From Salminus brasiliensis (Eukaryota; Chordata; Actinopteri; Characiformes; Bryconidae), in the NCBI RefSeq assembly GCF_030463535.1, contig NC_132892.1, positions 34,064,609-34,128,608 on the forward strand: a stretch of 64,000 nt of DNA. The letters run 5' to 3'. The translations under genes and the position numbers were made by a program. Under the pieces are notes generated by a model. It had not been told where the DNA came from. It saw only the letters and a program-made list of their open reading frames with translations, and made no database searches. How positions within the stretch are numbered: the stretch's first letter is position 1; every line of letters starts with the position of its first letter. Of the stretch, positions 63,470-64,000 are shown in pieces.

Positions 63470-64000
63470 TGTGATGAGATGAGCACTTTATTAGGACCAT
63501 CAGTACATTTATTAATTTCTACAAGCATCTAATTATCATGCAGCTGAGTGTATAATATCATGCAGACATGGACCAGCAGCATCAGGCAATGTTTTGGTAA
63601 ACTATCACAATGGGGGGAAACATGTGATCTCAGGGATTTTGAGCATGGCCTGATTGTTGGTGTCAGAAGTGTACTACATTATCACATTAGTCTGTAGAGT
63701 TTACTCATTATTAAGAAAACAGAGAAAACATCTAGTGAGTGGTAGTTCTTCAGATGGAAACAACATGTTTATTATAGAGGTCAAAAGGTCAATGGGTCAA
63801 CCGAGAATGGTCAGACTAGGTGGAGCTGAAATAACAGGTACAGTAACTCAGATAACCACTCTGTAAAATTGTGATGAGCTGTGAAGCATCTCAGATTGAA
63901 CACCTCCAACTATGAAAAGGGTGGGTTCCAACAGTAGAAGACCACATCTGTCAGCCAGGAACAGAAAGCTGAGGCAGCAGTGAGCACAGGCTCACCAACA
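63470..64000 (+). mobile_element. Decayed DNA element at the right edge
   Basis: gagcactttattaggaccat, gacatggaccagcagcatca and ttttgagcatggcctgattg belong to the same broad repeat type as 33115-34540. Cut by the window end. Confidence 0.45.

Overview
The window looks like nuclear DNA from a teleost fish. Evidence: spliced vertebrate genes with phase-1 exons, fish-type Tc1/mariner and L2 elements, many microsatellites and low gene density. An otophysan (catfish, characin or knifefish relative) is my guess from the repeats; the species cannot be fixed from sequence alone. All host genes read on the minus strand, so each gene starts at its high coordinate.

The core is a tandem family of six two-Ig-domain membrane receptors of the CMRF35-like / polymeric-Ig-receptor-like (CD300-related) type. 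I call them A (5639-9703), B (24113-30023), C (38279-44467), D (46454-51228), E (52523-55589) and F (59175-63239). I rebuilt exon structures from splice sites. Each has a 40-nt signal-peptide exon, two V-type Ig exons, zero to two stalk exons, one transmembrane exon, one short juxtamembrane exon and one tail exon. Every model gives a whole number of codons with consistent phases. None has a charged transmembrane residue. The tails differ: A, D and E carry repeated tyrosine motifs of the VYQSL/LYESL inhibitory (ITIM) type. B and C read the same ancestral repeat in another frame and keep one YxxM motif. F has an unrelated tail with YAEI/YSTV/YSMV motifs.

Between A and B lies a small cluster of GIMAP GTPases on the same strand: three intact-looking genes (13291-14144, 14940-15710, 16350-17123) and one decayed copy (about 18251-18470). 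The rest is transposon-rich. There is one apparently intact Tc1 element with a full transposase (26243-27845) inside an intron of B, at least seven decayed Tc1/mariner copies, an L2-like retrotransposon interrupted by another non-LTR element (1650-4405), and about ten copies of one short MITE-like family.

Relics show the receptor family was once larger. Several orphan copies of the upstream promoter region (about 5 kb, 22 kb, 32.7 kb, 37.2 kb and 56.7 kb) and an orphan tail fragment near 4.6 kb have no live gene attached. Intact genes C-F share an upstream GGAGGAGCTGTG-like box, and E and F also share a GAAACAGGAA (ETS/IRF composite-like) site. The picture is an innate immune receptor cluster evolving fast by duplication, tail-repeat turnover, cysteine loss and transposon insertion.
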